This document shows, piece by piece, positions 8,723 through 17,195 of a stretch of DNA of 64,000 nt. Every line of letters begins with the position of its first letter. The stretch's first letter is position 1. The stretch spans positions 32,807 to 96,806 of the forward strand of contig DASTKH010000004.1 of assembly GCA_035716025.1 (NCBI GenBank), read 5' to 3'. The position numbers were made by a program, and so were the translations under genes. Source of the stretch: JADGHE01 sp035716025 (lineage in GTDB: Bacteria; Pseudomonadota; Alphaproteobacteria; Rhizobiales; Xanthobacteraceae). The notes below the pieces were generated by a model that saw only the letters and a program-made list of their open reading frames with translations, made no database searches and had not been told where the DNA came from.

Positions 8723-10705
8723 TCACTCTGCAGCCTCCAGCCTCGGCGCAGCGGGTGCGCATGCGACTTCCGCGTCGCGGATCTTCACGCGCGCCTTGAG
8801 CGTCCCCTTGCGGCCGTCCTCGAAGGTCACCTCCGTCGCGACGTCGAGTTCATGCGCTCCGCCATAGAGCGCGGCGACGAGCGGGGCGTAGCGCTCGGCG
8901 ATCAGCCCGCGCCGCACCTTCATCGTGCGGGTCAACTCGCCGTCGTCGGCATCGAGCTCCTTGTGGAGGATCAGGAACCGGCGGATCTGGGCGCCGGTCA
9001 TCACGCCCTCCTCGGCGAGCGAGCGGTTCACCTCCGCCACGTGCCCGGCGATCATGTCGTAGACGAGGGGGTGGCCGGCGAGCTCCTGGTACGAGCCGTA
9101 GACCACGTTGTTGCGCTCGGCCCAGCTTCCCACCGCCGTGAGATCGATATTGAGCATTGCGCAGACGAAGTCGCGGCCGTGGCCCAGCGCCACCGCCTCC
9201 TTGATGTTCGGGTAGAACTTCAGCTTGTTCTCGATGTATTTCGGCGCAAACAGCGTGCCGTCGTTGAGGCGCCCGACATCCTTGGCGCGATCGATAATCT
9301 TGAGATGTCCGGTCTTGGGCTCGAAGAAGCCTGCATCCCCGGTACGCACCCAGCCGTCGGACGTCTTCACTTCCGCCGTCTTCTCGGGGTCCTTGTAGTA
9401 TCCGGCGAACACGCCGGGCGAGCGGAAGAGCACTTCGCCGGACTCGGCGACCTTCACTTCGACGTCGATGTTCGGCTTGCCAACGGTGTCGGCATAAATT
9501 TCGCCGTCCGGCTGCGCGGTAATGTAGACGGAGGCTTCCGTCTGTCCGTAGAGCTGCTTGAGATTGATGCCGAGGGAGCGGTAGAAGCGGAAGATCTCCG
9601 GTCCGATGGCCTCCCCCGCCGTATAGGCGACGCGGATGCGCGAAAGGCCGAAGCGGTTCTTGAGGGGGCCGTAGACGAGAAGCTCGCCGAGCGCATAGAG
9701 CGCGCGCGCATGCCACGGCACGGCTTCCTTGTTGAGGATTTTCTCGCCCCAGGCGCGCGCGTGATCGATGAAGAAAAGGAACATGCGCCGCTTCAGGCGG
9801 CTTGCGTCCTCCATTCGCACCATGGTGAGGGTCAAGAGGTTCTCGTAGATGCGGGGAGGAGCGAAGGCGTAGGTCGTACCGACCTCGCGGCGATCGTCGA
9901 CGACCGTTTCCGGGGATTCCGGGCAGTTCACGCAATATCCCGCAGTGTAAGACTGCGCATAGGAGAAGATGTGGTCGCCGACCCAGGCGAGCGGCAGATA
10001 GGCGATCACCTCTTCGTTCTCGGTCAGATTGTCGAAAGCGTTGCCGTTGCGGGCTGAGACGATGACGTTCTCCTGCGTGAGCATCACCCCCTTCGGGCGG
10101 CCGGTCGTGCCCGAAGTGTAAAGGATGATGGCGAGGTCCTCGCCCTTGCCGGCGGCGACGCTCCGTTCCCAGAAGGCAGCGGCATCGGGCTCGTTAGCAA
10201 GGCGTGCCCGGCCCATTGCCTGCACGTCCGCGAAAGCCTTCAGCCGACTGTGATCGTAGTCGCGCAGGCCGCGCTGCTCGTCGTAGATCACATGCGTCAG
10301 CCGCGGCAGGCGATCCGAGATGGAGAGCAGCTTGTCGACCTGCTCCTGGTCCTCGACGGCGGCGATCGTCACTTCGGCATGTTCGAGCACATAGGCCATC
10401 TCCTCGGCGACCGAGTCGGCATAAATCGGCACCGGGACGGCGCCGAGGGCCTGGGCGGCGGCCATCGACCAATAGAGCCGCGGCCGATTGTTGCCGATGA
10501 CGGCGAGCGTATCCCCCCGCTTGAGCCCCAGGCGATCAAGGCCCAGCGCGAAGGCGCGGACCTCGTCCAGCACCTGGCTCCAGGTCCAGGTCTGCCAGAT
10601 GCCGAGGTCCTTGTGCCGGATGGCCGGCCGCGCGCCGCGGATTGCGGCGTTACGCACAAGGAGCTTGGGAAATGTGTCATCGCGCCCGCGCGCTTCGGTC
10701 GCCAC
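8723..10705 (-). CDS. Long-chain-type acyl-CoA synthetase (AMP-binding)
   Basis: This 660-residue adenylate-forming ligase is of the long-chain acyl-CoA synthetase branch. The P-loop AIILYTSGTTGRPKGV, the A5 motif YGQTE, the A7 region DGWVRTGDAG and A8 KDVGRLNDGTLFAPKYIENK are all present. The start is taken as GTG at 10705 because GGGAGGA lies about nine bases upstream; the open frame continues to 10825 through proline- and arginine-rich sequence that does not look like protein. It is the first gene of the Liv operon, so the operon has CoA ligases at both ends. The usual substrate of this branch is a medium or long-chain acid, but homologues in Liv operons are also annotated for aromatic or branched acids. 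Confidence 0.86.
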   Translation of the reverse strand: MATEARGRDDTFPKLLVRNAAIRGARPAIRHKDLGIWQTWTWSQVLDEVRAFALGLDRLGLKRGDTLAVIGNNRPRLYWSMAAAQALGAVPVPIYADSVAEEMAYVLEHAEVTIAAVEDQEQVDKLLSISDRLPRLTHVIYDEQRGLRDYDHSRLKAFADVQAMGRARLANEPDAAAFWERSVAAGKGEDLAIILYTSGTTGRPKGVMLTQENVIVSARNGNAFDNLTENEEVIAYLPLAWVGDHIFSYAQSYTAGYCVNCPESPETVVDDRREVGTTYAFAPPRIYENLLTLTMVRMEDASRLKRRMFLFFIDHARAWGEKILNKEAVPWHARALYALGELLVYGPLKNRFGLSRIRVAYTAGEAIGPEIFRFYRSLGINLKQLYGQTEASVYITAQPDGEIYADTVGKPNIDVEVKVAESGEVLFRSPGVFAGYYKDPEKTAEVKTSDGWVRTGDAGFFEPKTGHLKIIDRAKDVGRLNDGTLFAPKYIENKLKFYPNIKEAVALGHGRDFVCAMLNIDLTAVGSWAERNNVVYGSYQELAGHPLVYDMIAGHVAEVNRSLAEEGVMTGAQIRRFLILHKELDADDGELTRTMKVRRGLIAERYAPLVAALYGGAHELDVATEVTFEDGRKGTLKARVKIRDAEVACAPAAPRLEAAE

Positions 10706-10950
10706 GGCGCCTGTCCTCCCTGCCTGCGCCGCTTGCCGCGGCGCGCCCTCCGAAATGGTGCCGCCGTCTGGTCGGCGGTCTTTGCGACGATAAGACAATG
10801 CGGCCCGCAATGCGGTCAAGCCCATGCGGCTTCAACCAAGGGCAAAGCGCGCTTTTGCCGCGCGGAGCCGATTGCGTTTTGGCCGCGGCGACCTAGAGTT
10901 TGCGCCCCTCGGGCCTGCGGGGGCCGGAGGCGCAGCAAGGAGAAAAGCGC

Positions 10951-11385
10951 ATGCACGTCTTCAATCTGGAAAAGGAACAGCAGTGGGACCCGAAAAAGCA
11001 CATCGAGAAAATTCTCGGGAAAGAAGGCGGCGGCGACTTCACGGTGGCGTGCTGGGAGCCGGGGCAGGTCAGCCCCTACCATTGCCATCCGAACGCGACC
11101 GAAATCTATTTCTGCTTCTCGGGCGGGGGAAAGATGTACACCCCGACCCAGGAGGTGAACGTCATTCCGGGCTCGTTCGTGGTTCACCCGCGCGGCGAAC
11201 TGCACGAATTCGAGAATGGCCCGCAGCGGACGCTGCTGTTTCGGGTGCGATACGGTGACGACATGGCGACCCGCCACATTGGTTGGCGCGGCCACCCCGA
11301 ACGCGGCATGACCGAGGACGACAAGGCCTATTTCGCCAAGCATCCGCCGGGCATAACGTTCAACCCCCATGGCGTCTCGCGCTGA
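10951..11385 (+). CDS. Single-domain cupin protein
   Basis: This small cytosolic beta-barrel protein of 144 residues has cupin motif 1 as PGQVSPYHCHPNATEIYFCF (two histidines and a glutamate as likely metal ligands) and motif 2 as PGSFVVHPRGELHEFEN. AAGGAG eight bases ahead of the ATG at 10951 decides the start. It is divergent from the CoA ligase of the Liv operon (245 bases apart) and convergent with the indolepyruvate oxidoreductase gene. The C-terminal 45 residues (RHIGWRGHPERGM onward) are a tail outside the barrel. Single cupins range from dioxygenases to isomerases and sugar binders, so no reaction can be assigned. Confidence 0.75.
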   Translation: MHVFNLEKEQQWDPKKHIEKILGKEGGGDFTVACWEPGQVSPYHCHPNATEIYFCFSGGGKMYTPTQEVNVIPGSFVVHPRGELHEFENGPQRTLLFRVRYGDDMATRHIGWRGHPERGMTEDDKAYFAKHPPGITFNPHGVSR

Positions 11386-11428
11386 GCCTGCGGGCGCCCT
11401 GTTCGCTTCATTCGATCTCTTCCCGAGG

Positions 11429-11449
11429 CCGTCGGCCGGAATCCGACGG
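11429..11449. terminator. Candidate bidirectional terminator hairpin
   Basis: A perfect 7-bp stem CCGTCGG/CCGACGG with a 7-base loop lies between the convergent cupin and indolepyruvate oxidoreductase genes. There is no clear T-run on either side, so intrinsic termination is only a possibility. Confidence 0.35.
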
Positions 11450-11468
11450 GCGTGCGCCTTTGCGGGCC

Positions 11469-14400
11469 TTATTCCGCGGCTCTGAGCAGCGGCGCCGGGG
11501 GCGCCCGGAACTGCTCGAGAAGCGCCGCCTCCTCGGCCTTTGCGGCCTTGAGGTGGCGCATCTTCACGTGACCATAGCCGCGGATTTTCTCGGGGATGCT
11601 CGCGAGCGCCACGGCGAGATGATGATTGTCGGGCGTCAGCTTTTCGGTCAGCTCGCCGAGCAATTTCCCGTAATCGCGAATGAGCCGCCGTTCGGTCCGC
11701 CGCTCTTCGCTGCGGCCGAACGGGTCGAACGGCGTCCCGCGCAGGAACTTGAACTTCGCGAGCATTCGGAACACGGGCAGCATGCGCTCGCTATATTCGA
11801 TCTTGGCCGGCTCGCCGGTGCGCTTGTCGATTTTCGCAAGCAGCGGAGGCGCGAGGTTGAACGCAAGTCGCAAATTGTCGCCCGCAAACCGTGATTTGGC
11901 GCTCGCCACGAAGGCCGGGTCGGAGAGCAGGCGGGCGACCTCGTATTCGTCCTTGTAGGCCATGAGCTTGAACAGGTAGCGCGCCACGGCCTCGGTGAGG
12001 GCGGTCTCGCCCGGCGTCTTGGCGGCTTCCGCCCGGCGCACGGCTTCGACGCGCCTGCGATAGCGGCGGGCATAGCGGCGGTTCTGATAGGTCGTGAGAT
12101 AGGTTACGCGCCGCGCGACGACGTCGTCGAGCGAGGTCGACAGGCGAAGCGAATCGGCCGGCGCGGCTTCGCGGTCCGCTGCCTTCACCAGCGTCTCCAC
12201 CGCCTGCGCATCGACCGCGGTGCGGCGGCCCCAGCGGAAGGCGGCGATATTCATCTCGATCGCCTCGCCATTGAGGGCGATCGCCTCTTCGATGGCTTCG
12301 GCGGAGAGCGGAATTGCGCCGCGCTGATAGGCGTAGCCGAGCAGGAAAATGTTGGTCGCAATGGCGTGGCCGGTGAGCGCGGTCGCGAGCCGCGTGGCGT
12401 CGACGAAGTCGACGCGCTCGGCTCCGGCGGCCCCGGCGATCGCTCGTTTGAGCCGCTCGCGCGGCAGCGAAAAGTCCGCATTGCGGGTGAAATCGCCGGG
12501 CAGAATTTCGGCTGTGTTCACCACCATCCGCGTCGCGCCGGTCTTGACCGCGGAGAGAACCTTGCGGTTGCCCACCACCACGATGTCGCCGCCGAGCACG
12601 AGATCGGCCGCGCCCGCGCTCACGCGGATCGCATGGATGTCCTCGGGCCGCTCCGCGAGGCGGATATGGCTGTAGACCGCGCCGCCCTTCTGTGCGAGCC
12701 CCGCCATGTCGATGATTCCGACACCCTTGCCTTCGAGATGCGCGGCCATGCCGAGCACCCCGCCGATGGTGACGATGCCGGTGCCGCCAATTCCCGTGAC
12801 GATGATGTTGTAGGTTCGGCCGATGCGCGGCAACGCCGGCAGAGGCAGAAGCGTCCCTTCCGCTCCCTGCACAGGCGAGGCGGATTGCGAAGCGGAAGGG
12901 CTGGGGTCGGCGACCGCCTGCGTTTCCGGGTCTTCTTCGAAGGTCCGGCTCTTTCCGTTCCGGGGAGGGCGCGCCGCCATCGTCAGCGGATCGACGCCGA
13001 TCGCCTCGCCCTTCTTCAGCTCCGCGCCGTAGACCGTGACGAAGGAAGGGCAGAAGCCCTTGAGACAGGAATAGTCCTTGTTGCAGCTCGACTGGTCGAT
13101 GCGGCGCTTGCGGCCGAATTCGGTTTCCAGCGGCTGCACCGAAACGCAGTTCGACTTCACGCCGCAGTCGCCGCAGCCCTCGCAGACGAGGTCGTTGATG
13201 ATCACCCGCTTGAGCGGATCGGGAAACTGGCCGCGTTTGCGGCGGCGTCGCTTCTCGGCCGCGCAGGTCTGATCGTAAATGAGGACGGTGAGGCCGGGTA
13301 CTTCCGCGAGTGCCCGCTGGACCTCCATCAGCTCGTCGCGGTGATGGATCGTGACACCGGGGGGCCAGTCTGTGTCCTTCGGATATTTCCAGGGCTCGTC
13401 GGTGACGACGCGGATCTGCTTTGCGCCTTCGGCGGCGACCTGGCGGGCGATCTGCGGAACGGTCAGGCCGCCGTCGTTGCGTTGGCCGCCCGTCATCGCC
13501 ACGGCGTCGTTGTACAGGATCTTGTAGGTGACGTTGACGCCCGCCGCCGCCGCGGCGCGGATCGCCATATAGCCGGAATGGTTGTAGGTACCGTCGCCGA
13601 GATTCTGGAAGACATGGCGGCGTTTCGAGAACGGCGCTTCGCCGATCCAGTTCGCACCTTCGCCGCCCATTTGCGTGTAGCCGAGCGTGCTGCGGTCCAT
13701 CCATTGGGCCATGTAGTGGCAGCCAATTCCCGCATAGGCGCGCATGCCTTCCGGCACGACCGTCGAGGTGTTGTGCGGGCAGCCCGAGCAGAAGTAGGGC
13801 GTGCGGACCGCGACGTCCTCCGATTTGGTCAGCACCTCCTGCGCGCGCTTGAGCCGTGTGACTTCGGCCGCAAGCGCCTCGTCATACCCGTAGCGCAGCA
13901 GCCGCTCGCCGATCGCGATCGCGACCTCGTTCGAGTCGAGCGCGCCCTTGACCGGAAACAGCCAGTTGCCGTGCTCGTCCTTCTTACCGATGCAGACGGG
14001 CTGGTTGGCGGAGCCGTAAAGCTCCTCGCGCACCTGGACTTCGATGAGCGAGCGTTTCTCCTCGACGACGATGATGAGATCGAGTCCTTCGGCGAATTCC
14101 TTGAGCTCGGCGCGGGAAAGCGGCCACGGGCAGGCCACCTTGAAGAGCCGCAAGCCGAGGGAATTGGCGCGCACCTCGTCGATGCCGAGCTCGTCGAGCG
14201 CCTGGCGCACGTCGAGATAGCTCTTGCCGGTGGTGATAACGCCGACTTTGGGGGCGGCCCCGCCGCTCGTGATCCAGCGGTTGAGACGGTTTGCGCGCAC
14301 GAAGGCGAGGATCGCGTCGCGCTTGTAGTCGTGCAGCCGCGCCTCCATGTCGAGGATGCCGTCGACGAGGCGGATGTTGAGCCCTCCCTCCGGCATGAAG

Positions 14401-15107
14401 AACCGCCGGCCGTCGCCAAGGTCGAACCCGTCCGGCGGAACGACGATCGTCACGCGATCGAGCGCGCCGTCGATGACCGCGCTCGACTCCACCGTGTCAT
14501 GCATGCACTTGAGGCCGACCCACACGCCCGCATAGCGCGACAGCGCCCAGCCGTAGAGGCCGTAATCCACGATCTCCTGCACGCCGGCGGGATTGAAGAT
14601 GGGCATCATCACGTCGACGAAGTGGAATTCCGACTGATGCGCTGTCGTGGACGACTCGGCCGTGTGGTCGTCCCCCATCAGTGCGATGACGCCGCCGTGT
14701 TTCGAGGTGCCGGCGAAATTGGCGTGGCGGAACACGTCGCCGCTGCGGTCGACGCCCGGTCCCTTGCCATACCAGATGCCGAAGACGCCGTCGTACTTGC
14801 CCTCTCCCCGCAATTCCGCCTGCTGCGTGCCCCACAGCGCGGTCGCGGCAAGGTCCTCGTTGATGCCGGGCTGAAAGATGACGTCGGCGGGTGCGAGCAC
14901 CTTCGCCGCCCGCATGAATTGCTGATCGAGCCCGCCGAGCGGCGAGCCGCGATAGCCGGTGACGTAGCCGGCGGTGTTGAGCCCCGCGCGGCGGTCACGC
15001 TCCTTCTGCATCAGGCAGGCGCGGATGATCGCCTGGTAGCCGGTGACGAACACCCGCGTCTTTTCAAGATCGTATTTGTCGTCGAGGGTGATGCGGTTGC
15101 TGGTCAT
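11469..15107 (-). CDS. Indolepyruvate ferredoxin oxidoreductase, fused alpha-beta type
   Basis: This enzyme oxidatively decarboxylates aryl-pyruvates (from Trp, Phe, Tyr transamination) to aryl-acetyl-CoA using TPP, CoA and ferredoxin. It has 1212 residues. Order of parts: TPP/pyrimidine-type domain (TGYRGSPLGGLDQQ), CoA-type linker, the CSGCPHNTS turn, the TPP-binding domain (NLGDGTYNHSG, then KILYNDAVAMTGGQ), two ferredoxin-like cysteine clusters (CEGCGDCGVKSNC and CNKDYSCLKGFC), a gamma-type domain (GIGGTGIVTIGGVLG), then a 400-residue C-terminal part. The ATG at 15107 begins MTSNRITLDDKYDLEK as in relatives; the frame runs open to 15197. The gene is divergent from an acyl-CoA dehydrogenase, which could take an acyl-CoA product, but this is inference. 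Confidence 0.9.
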   Translation of the reverse strand: MTSNRITLDDKYDLEKTRVFVTGYQAIIRACLMQKERDRRAGLNTAGYVTGYRGSPLGGLDQQFMRAAKVLAPADVIFQPGINEDLAATALWGTQQAELRGEGKYDGVFGIWYGKGPGVDRSGDVFRHANFAGTSKHGGVIALMGDDHTAESSTTAHQSEFHFVDVMMPIFNPAGVQEIVDYGLYGWALSRYAGVWVGLKCMHDTVESSAVIDGALDRVTIVVPPDGFDLGDGRRFFMPEGGLNIRLVDGILDMEARLHDYKRDAILAFVRANRLNRWITSGGAAPKVGVITTGKSYLDVRQALDELGIDEVRANSLGLRLFKVACPWPLSRAELKEFAEGLDLIIVVEEKRSLIEVQVREELYGSANQPVCIGKKDEHGNWLFPVKGALDSNEVAIAIGERLLRYGYDEALAAEVTRLKRAQEVLTKSEDVAVRTPYFCSGCPHNTSTVVPEGMRAYAGIGCHYMAQWMDRSTLGYTQMGGEGANWIGEAPFSKRRHVFQNLGDGTYNHSGYMAIRAAAAAGVNVTYKILYNDAVAMTGGQRNDGGLTVPQIARQVAAEGAKQIRVVTDEPWKYPKDTDWPPGVTIHHRDELMEVQRALAEVPGLTVLIYDQTCAAEKRRRRKRGQFPDPLKRVIINDLVCEGCGDCGVKSNCVSVQPLETEFGRKRRIDQSSCNKDYSCLKGFCPSFVTVYGAELKKGEAIGVDPLTMAARPPRNGKSRTFEEDPETQAVADPSPSASQSASPVQGAEGTLLPLPALPRIGRTYNIIVTGIGGTGIVTIGGVLGMAAHLEGKGVGIIDMAGLAQKGGAVYSHIRLAERPEDIHAIRVSAGAADLVLGGDIVVVGNRKVLSAVKTGATRMVVNTAEILPGDFTRNADFSLPRERLKRAIAGAAGAERVDFVDATRLATALTGHAIATNIFLLGYAYQRGAIPLSAEAIEEAIALNGEAIEMNIAAFRWGRRTAVDAQAVETLVKAADREAAPADSLRLSTSLDDVVARRVTYLTTYQNRRYARRYRRRVEAVRRAEAAKTPGETALTEAVARYLFKLMAYKDEYEVARLLSDPAFVASAKSRFAGDNLRLAFNLAPPLLAKIDKRTGEPAKIEYSERMLPVFRMLAKFKFLRGTPFDPFGRSEERRTERRLIRDYGKLLGELTEKLTPDNHHLAVALASIPEKIRGYGHVKMRHLKAAKAEEAALLEQFRAPPAPLLRAAE

Positions 15108-15303
15108 CCGCGTGGGCCTCATGGGCGCGCAGGGCCGAGGCGCGCAAGCGTCCCCAAGAATCGCCGCCCCCGCAAGACATCCATATGGGGAGCGCAACGG
15201 CAGCCGTCACGATGGTAGGTCAGCATTGCTGACGCTTCAAGCCCGCGGTAACGTTCCAAGCGGAAGCCGGCAAGAGAGCCGGTCCCATGGGAGGAAAACG
15301 CGC

Positions 15304-16512
15304 ATGGACTTCTCGTTGACGAAGGAGCAAATCCGCTGGCGCGACGCCGCGCGTCAATTCGTGGAAGACGTCGTCAAGCCCGACGTGATGCGCCGCGACA
15401 GGCTCGCGACCGCGGAAGAGCGCATCCCATGGGACTGGATTCGCGAGGCCGACAGGCGCGGCCTGCGAACCCTCGGCATCCCCAAGGATTATGGCGGTGG
15501 AGGCTGCGACATTCTGACCCTGTGCATCGTCGGCGAGGAGCTTGCGGTCGGCGATCTCGGCTTCGCGGTCATTCTCGACCAATGTTGGAAATTCGCGCAT
15601 CTCTTCACCGAGGCGATGACGCCCGACCAGCGCAAGCGCTTCATCCCGATGTTCGTGGACGATCCGGTCGCGGTCACCGCGCTCGGCTTTACCGAGCCCG
15701 GCGTCGGGTCCGACCATCAGGGCTATTACGACGAGCCGGATATTGATTTTTGCACCACGGCCGTGCGCGACGGGGACAGCTTCATCCTCAACGGCACGAA
15801 ACGCTACGTCTCAAACGGCTGCATGGCGAAGATTTATTTCATCGCCGCGCGGCTCGATCCCAAGAAGAAGCTCTCCGAAAGCGGCGCTCTGTTCGTCGTG
15901 ACGCCCGACATGCCGGGCTTCCGCGTCGGGTTCTTCCATGAGAAGAGCAGCCAGAGGCTCGCCACAAACGGCACCTTCCATCTCGAAAACTGCCGTGTGC
16001 CGGCGGAGAACCTGCTCGTTGGCGAGGGCATGCTGGCGGAGCTGCGGTCGAAATACATGCCCGGCAGCAAGGCGGAGGCGGCGGCCACCGTTCTCGGCGT
16101 CGGCCGCGCCGCCTACGAATACGCGCTCGCCTACGCGAAGACGCGCGTGCAGGGCGGCCGGCCGATCGTGGAGCAGCAGGCGGTGGCCCTGATGCTCGGG
16201 CAGATGGCCATGAAGCTCGATGCCGCGCGCCAGCAGATCTGGCGCGCCGCCTGGCTTGCCGACCGCAAGGACCCGCAGGCACGCATCGTCGGCCTGTTCA
16301 CGAAGGTGATGGCGTCGGAAGTCGCCTTCGAGTGCTGCAAGCTTGCCGGCGAAGTGCTCGGCGGGGCCTCGATCATGTACGAGCACCCGGTCGAGAAATA
16401 TCTGCGCGACGCCTCGAGTTTTTTGCACTCGGACGGCACCAACCAGCTCTGCCTCCTGCGCGCAACACGCGCCATTGCCACGAGCTCGGCTGCCAGCGAA
16501 TACGGGTTCTAG
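15304..16512 (+). CDS. Acyl-CoA dehydrogenase family protein with altered catalytic-base motif
   Basis: This FAD-dependent acyl-CoA dehydrogenase-like protein has 402 residues and starts at an ATG with GGGAGGAAAA upstream. Seen in order are MDFSLTKEQ at the start, ALGFTEPGVGSD (FAD/substrate loop), NGTKRYVSNG, and HPVEKYLRDAS near the end. The position that usually carries the catalytic glutamate in the motif (Y/F)EGTNE reads SDGTNQ, so Asp377 takes the place of Glu. The enzyme may be a slow or different-specificity dehydrogenase, or use another base. It is divergent from the indolepyruvate oxidoreductase gene with 196 bases between starts. The acyl substrate is unknown. Confidence 0.85.
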   Translation: MDFSLTKEQIRWRDAARQFVEDVVKPDVMRRDRLATAEERIPWDWIREADRRGLRTLGIPKDYGGGGCDILTLCIVGEELAVGDLGFAVILDQCWKFAHLFTEAMTPDQRKRFIPMFVDDPVAVTALGFTEPGVGSDHQGYYDEPDIDFCTTAVRDGDSFILNGTKRYVSNGCMAKIYFIAARLDPKKKLSESGALFVVTPDMPGFRVGFFHEKSSQRLATNGTFHLENCRVPAENLLVGEGMLAELRSKYMPGSKAEAAATVLGVGRAAYEYALAYAKTRVQGGRPIVEQQAVALMLGQMAMKLDAARQQIWRAAWLADRKDPQARIVGLFTKVMASEVAFECCKLAGEVLGGASIMYEHPVEKYLRDASSFLHSDGTNQLCLLRATRAIATSSAASEYGF

Positions 16513-16556
16513 CTAACCGGACACGGGCGGCTGTCGCGGCGCGTGGCTGCGCTCGG

Positions 16557-17168
16557 TCACGCCCGCAGCCACGTCTCCGAAAAGGCGAGCATCGCGGTGG
16601 TAATCCGATGGCCGGCGATCTCGCGGGGAACCGGCTTGCCCGGCAGGCGGCGGCCGTTGACCGTGATGCTCGCCTCCTCGCAGCCGATGAAAAGGCTCGG
16701 CATCGTGTGCCGGCCGGTCGCCGATTTGTCGGGCGGTAGGGCGAAGCAGAACGGCTCGCCGAGGCCGCTCCAGGCAAGCGTCACGGTAAGCCCGCCTGCG
16801 GTCACGGTCTCGCTGTAGCGGGAGCGCGGATCGCCCGCCGCCGCAACCGTGTCGAGCTTGCGATATTGCAGGCCGGCGAGGCCGGGAAGGCCTTTCCAAG
16901 CCCCGAAATGCGCGACGAAATTCTCCACGAGATAGCGCGCCAGCGGTTCGTTGTCGGTGAGAACAATATTTGCGCGCTCGGCCGGTGGGTTCGTCTCCTG
17001 CGGCGATTGCGCGAGCACAAGCGCGTGCCCGCGCCCGTGGGGCGAAAGCACCACGCGGAAAAAGCTCGCAAGTGAAACGAAAGGCCCGTCCGGCGATTCT
17101 TTCAGAGAAATGCCGGGATTTTCGCCGGACCATTCGACGGTGCCGGGAAAGACGATCGTGTCAGCCAT
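16557..17168 (-). CDS. Conserved hypothetical protein in operon with bicupin
   Basis: I do not recognise this 203-residue protein. It has no signal peptide, membrane segment or cysteine cluster, and its composition is that of a soluble, probably beta-rich protein (many short V/T/G stretches such as VTAGGLTVTLAWSG). A conserved-looking central motif is AERANIVLTDNEPLARYL. The ATG at 17168 has GAGGGAGAG directly upstream, a strong SD. It follows the bicupin gene by only 27 bases and probably forms a two-gene operon with it, so a shared pathway is likely. It ends 44 bases from the convergent acyl-CoA dehydrogenase gene. Confidence 0.7.
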   Translation of the reverse strand: MADTIVFPGTVEWSGENPGISLKESPDGPFVSLASFFRVVLSPHGRGHALVLAQSPQETNPPAERANIVLTDNEPLARYLVENFVAHFGAWKGLPGLAGLQYRKLDTVAAAGDPRSRYSETVTAGGLTVTLAWSGLGEPFCFALPPDKSATGRHTMPSLFIGCEEASITVNGRRLPGKPVPREIAGHRITTAMLAFSETWLRA

Positions 17169-17195
17169 GACTCTCCCTCGCGGTGCGTGCCGCCG

